Part shown: piece after piece, positions 61,062 through 64,000 of the stretch
Layout: the number at the start of each line of letters is the position of its first letter
Position numbering within the stretch: the first letter of the stretch is position 1
NCBI RefSeq assembly: GCF_029958905.1
Contig: NZ_CP124613.1
Coordinates: 1,272,405 to 1,336,404, forward strand
Direction: 5' to 3'
Origin: Vibrio sp. YMD68
GTDB taxonomy: Bacteria > Pseudomonadota > Gammaproteobacteria > Enterobacterales > Vibrionaceae
DNA: 64,000 bases
Translations under genes and position numbers: made by a program
The notes under the pieces: generated by a model
Told to the model about the DNA's origin: nothing
The model's database searches: none
The model's input: the letters and a program-made list of their open reading frames with translations, nothing else

Positions 61062-61994
61062 CTAGCCGTCTGCCGTTATTTTCTCAATCAGGCTCAACTC
61101 CACCTCTTTAGCTTTATTTGTGCTTATTTGGCAAGTTCCAGCGGCTTTATGTCCACCCCCACCATGCTTTAACATTAACTCACCAATATTGGTTTTTGAG
61201 CTTCTATCAAAAATAGATTTCCCCGTAGCAAAGACAATATTTTGCTTTTGAAATCCCCACATTTTATGAATAGAGATATTGCATTGAGGAAACACCGCAT
61301 AAATCATAAATCGGTTGCCCGCGTAAATAGTCTCTTCCTGCGTTAGATCTAACACCACCAGATTCTTATACACGGTTGCACAACGGGTAATTTGCTCTTT
61401 AAACAGATTTTCATGATCTCGATAAAGCGTAACACGTTCAACCACATCAGGAAGTGCCAGAATCTCATCAATCGTTTGCGTTTTGCAGCAATCAATCAAG
61501 TCCATCATGAGAGCATAATTAGAAATTCGAAACTCTCTGAAACGACCAAGGCCAGTGCGGGCATCCATCAAAAAGTTCAGTAGATTCCAGCCAGTGGAAT
61601 CCAACACTTCATCACGGGTGAAGTCGGCGGAGTCGCCTTTATCGACCGCAATCATCATCTCTTCCCATTCTTTAGGAAAGGTCGACAGACCACCGTAGTA
61701 ATCCCATACAACTCGAGCTGCCGAGGGAGCATCGGGTTCAATAATGTAATTGTCGTGTTCACCCTTATTGCGCATTTTTTCAGACAGGTGATGATCAAAT
61801 ACAAGGTGAGCTTTGGGGTGAAAAGGCAAGTTCGTTACGATGTCGTTTTCGGTGATCATCACAATGCCATCTTGCATATCTTTTGGGTGCACAAACTTAA
61901 TATCTTCAATCAAATCAAGTTGCTTTAATAGGACAGCACAAACCAATCCATCAAAATCACTACGAGTAACAAGGCGAAACTTATTCACTGGCAT
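61062..61994 (-). CDS. DHH-family phosphoesterase (exopolyphosphatase-related)
   Basis: A 310-residue DHH/DHHA1 protein. DHH domain: LVTRSDFDGLVCAVLL (metal Asp), FDHHLSEKM (DHH motif), and VDKGDSADFT. C-terminal DHHA1: GELMLKHGGGGHKAAGTCQI with the GGGGH substrate loop. Related enzymes hydrolyse cyclic dinucleotides, nano-RNA, phosphoadenosine phosphate or polyphosphate. The gene is close to several cyclic-di-GMP synthases but there is no direct evidence that it degrades c-di-GMP or its product pGpG; the association is only positional. Confidence 0.87.
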   Translation of the reverse strand: MPVNKFRLVTRSDFDGLVCAVLLKQLDLIEDIKFVHPKDMQDGIVMITENDIVTNLPFHPKAHLVFDHHLSEKMRNKGEHDNYIIEPDAPSAARVVWDYYGGLSTFPKEWEEMMIAVDKGDSADFTRDEVLDSTGWNLLNFLMDARTGLGRFREFRISNYALMMDLIDCCKTQTIDEILALPDVVERVTLYRDHENLFKEQITRCATVYKNLVVLDLTQEETIYAGNRFMIYAVFPQCNISIHKMWGFQKQNIVFATGKSIFDRSSKTNIGELMLKHGGGGHKAAGTCQISTNKAKEVELSLIEKITADG

Positions 61995-62112
61995 ACCTAG
62001 ATCCTTACTTGGTATTTATTTTTAATGAGTACAACACTCTTTATCGCATTCTTTATCCCATCAATGCAGAATTAACGTATTGTTTGTCTTAATTTTAGAC
62101 ATCTTCACTTTT

Positions 62113-62141
62113 TTGACAAACTTAACACACTATTTTTTAAA
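62113..62141 (+). promoter_or_regulatory. Candidate promoter of the DUF333 lipoprotein gene
   Basis: A consensus -35 TTGACA is followed after 17 bp by TTTAAA as a moderate -10. It lies 50-80 bp before the start codon. Confidence 0.4.
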
Positions 62142-62191
62142 GGTTCTTTTATACTGATCATAGAAACGAGGTATTTATTTTGGAGAAAACA

Positions 62192-62455
62192 ATGAAAAAG
62201 ACCTATATCTTTGCAAGTTTAGCAGCCGTTGCTGTCTTGGCTGGTTGCTCGAGCGAGCCAGATGAGTATGAGGTTAAGGAATATACCTCGATCGCTAATC
62301 CTGCGTCAGTATATTGTGTTCAACAGGGTGGTGAATTAGACACCGTGACTGAAAATGAATTGCGCGTGACTTATTGTGCGTTTTCAGAAGAAGACCGTAC
62401 TGAGCAATGGGAATATTACCGCAATGCTCAAGAGCAAAAAAAAGCACAGCAGTAA
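62192..62455 (+). CDS. DUF333 lipoprotein
   Basis: About 87 residues from the ATG at 62192, with TTGGAG upstream. The lipoprotein signal ends in LAVLAGCSS (lipobox, Cys at residue 18). The mature part shows IANPASVYCVQQGGELDTVTENELRVTYCAF, the DUF333 signature with two Cys that may form a disulfide. Its relatives are often called putative hemolysins without evidence. The function is unknown. It is a single gene on the plus strand next to the disrupted gene and IS. Confidence 0.88.
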   Translation: MKKTYIFASLAAVAVLAGCSSEPDEYEVKEYTSIANPASVYCVQQGGELDTVTENELRVTYCAFSEEDRTEQWEYYRNAQEQKKAQQ

Positions 62456-62465
62456 TAACGAACGC

Positions 62466-62743
62466 TTAACGCCACCAGCGAGTATCTAACTGACTCTCTG
62501 GATCAAGATAGCGATTCAATAAGGTAAGATTGGTATCAAGCACAGCAAGATACTCTCTTACCTTTTTTATTGGCATGGATGGCACAGTATCGTTCACCGC
62601 TTGTTCTAGAGCCCTAAGCACTAGCGTTAACGGCAGAAAGGAAGCATTACTATCAAGTGTATTGTGAATTCGCTCTAAAGCAGCCTGTGCTATTTGGTAA
62701 GGCTGCTCCCTAACCTCCGATAACTCTCTGTCAAACGCATTAG
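62466..62743 (-). pseudogene. C-terminal remnant of an unidentified gene split by the IS
   Basis: An open frame of 91 codons runs into the IS left end without a start codon of its own near the junction. Read from the IS side it begins TNAFDRELSEVREQPYQIAQ, continues as a leucine-rich helical region (ALERIHNTL, LPLTLVLRALEQAV) and ends LDPESQLDTRWWR before TAA at 62466-62468. Codon use and composition look like a normal soluble helical protein. The 5' part should lie to the right of the IS, beyond the window. I do not recognise the family. Confidence 0.65.
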
Positions 62744-62773
62744 TGTAGTGGCATAGTGAATTTGGTCACTTAG

Positions 62774-63993
<1,220 letters not shown>

Positions 63994-64000
63994 CCACTAC

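Overview
The window looks like a chromosomal segment of a Vibrionaceae bacterium, probably a Vibrio and quite possibly its second chromosome. The support is the moderate GC, the high share of genes I recognise as typical vibrio families (DUF5062, DUF3081, the TIGR02450 Trp-rich protein, CheV, a YejABEF importer, an extended RecX-like protein) and the mix of transport, stress and signalling genes. This is family recognition by eye; no database search was run. I see no tRNA, rRNA, CRISPR array, prophage or obvious origin. One clear mobile element, an IS3-family insertion sequence, occupies the right edge.

Layout. (1) 1-4355: a binding-protein-dependent ABC importer operon on the minus strand (binding protein, two permeases, ATPase) ending in a HAD phosphatase cut by the window edge. 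(2) 4523-8722: small housekeeping or stress genes (DUF924, S4 RNA-binding, PPC/DUF296, flavin reductase, DCC thiol oxidoreductase, DUF418 membrane protein). (3) 8870-16394: an envelope module of DUF2141 protein, periplasmic adaptor, RND pump and MipA/OmpV-like outer-membrane protein, facing a histidine kinase and an OmpR-type regulator. The same CTTACA-N4-CTTACA element lies before the regulator operon and between DUF418 and DUF2141, so the two-component system probably controls itself and the pump. (4) 16662-18026: three small minus-strand genes. (5) 18189-23809: the yejABEF oligopeptide importer. (6) 24418-31028: oxidoreductase, ohr/ohrR with palindromic operators, DUF2946-PepSY membrane pair, DUF5062, OsmC, GNAT, DUF1826 behind a Zur-like palindrome. 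(7) 31787-36119: Sua5/TsaC, MgtE, NfsA-type nitroreductase, RecX-like protein. (8) 36369-41292: glycerate kinase, GntP permease, CdaR-type activator and an AEC transporter. (9) 41473-50203: TetR/alkene reductase pair with three operators, ABC-F ATPase, MocR regulator beside a tiny membrane protein, LysR/pirin pair, glutathionyl-hydroquinone reductase. (10) 50387-62455: signalling (GAF histidine kinase, three GGDEF proteins, CheV), a HAD phosphatase, parvulin, MarR/EamA pair with twin operators, DHH phosphoesterase and a DUF333 lipoprotein. (11) 62466-64000: the 3' remnant of an unidentified gene split by the IS3-family element.

Two patterns cut across the annotation. Many genes on both strands carry short tandem repeats (8-18 bp units) exactly at or just beyond the stop codon, often with the stop inside a repeat unit; one array has become coding as a basic pentapeptide tail of the RND pump. 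In addition, the region upstream of yejA contains two plus-strand terminators with no plus-strand gene before them, which suggests an unannotated small RNA. The most useful new hypothesis is the two-component/RND regulon defined by the shared direct-repeat box.
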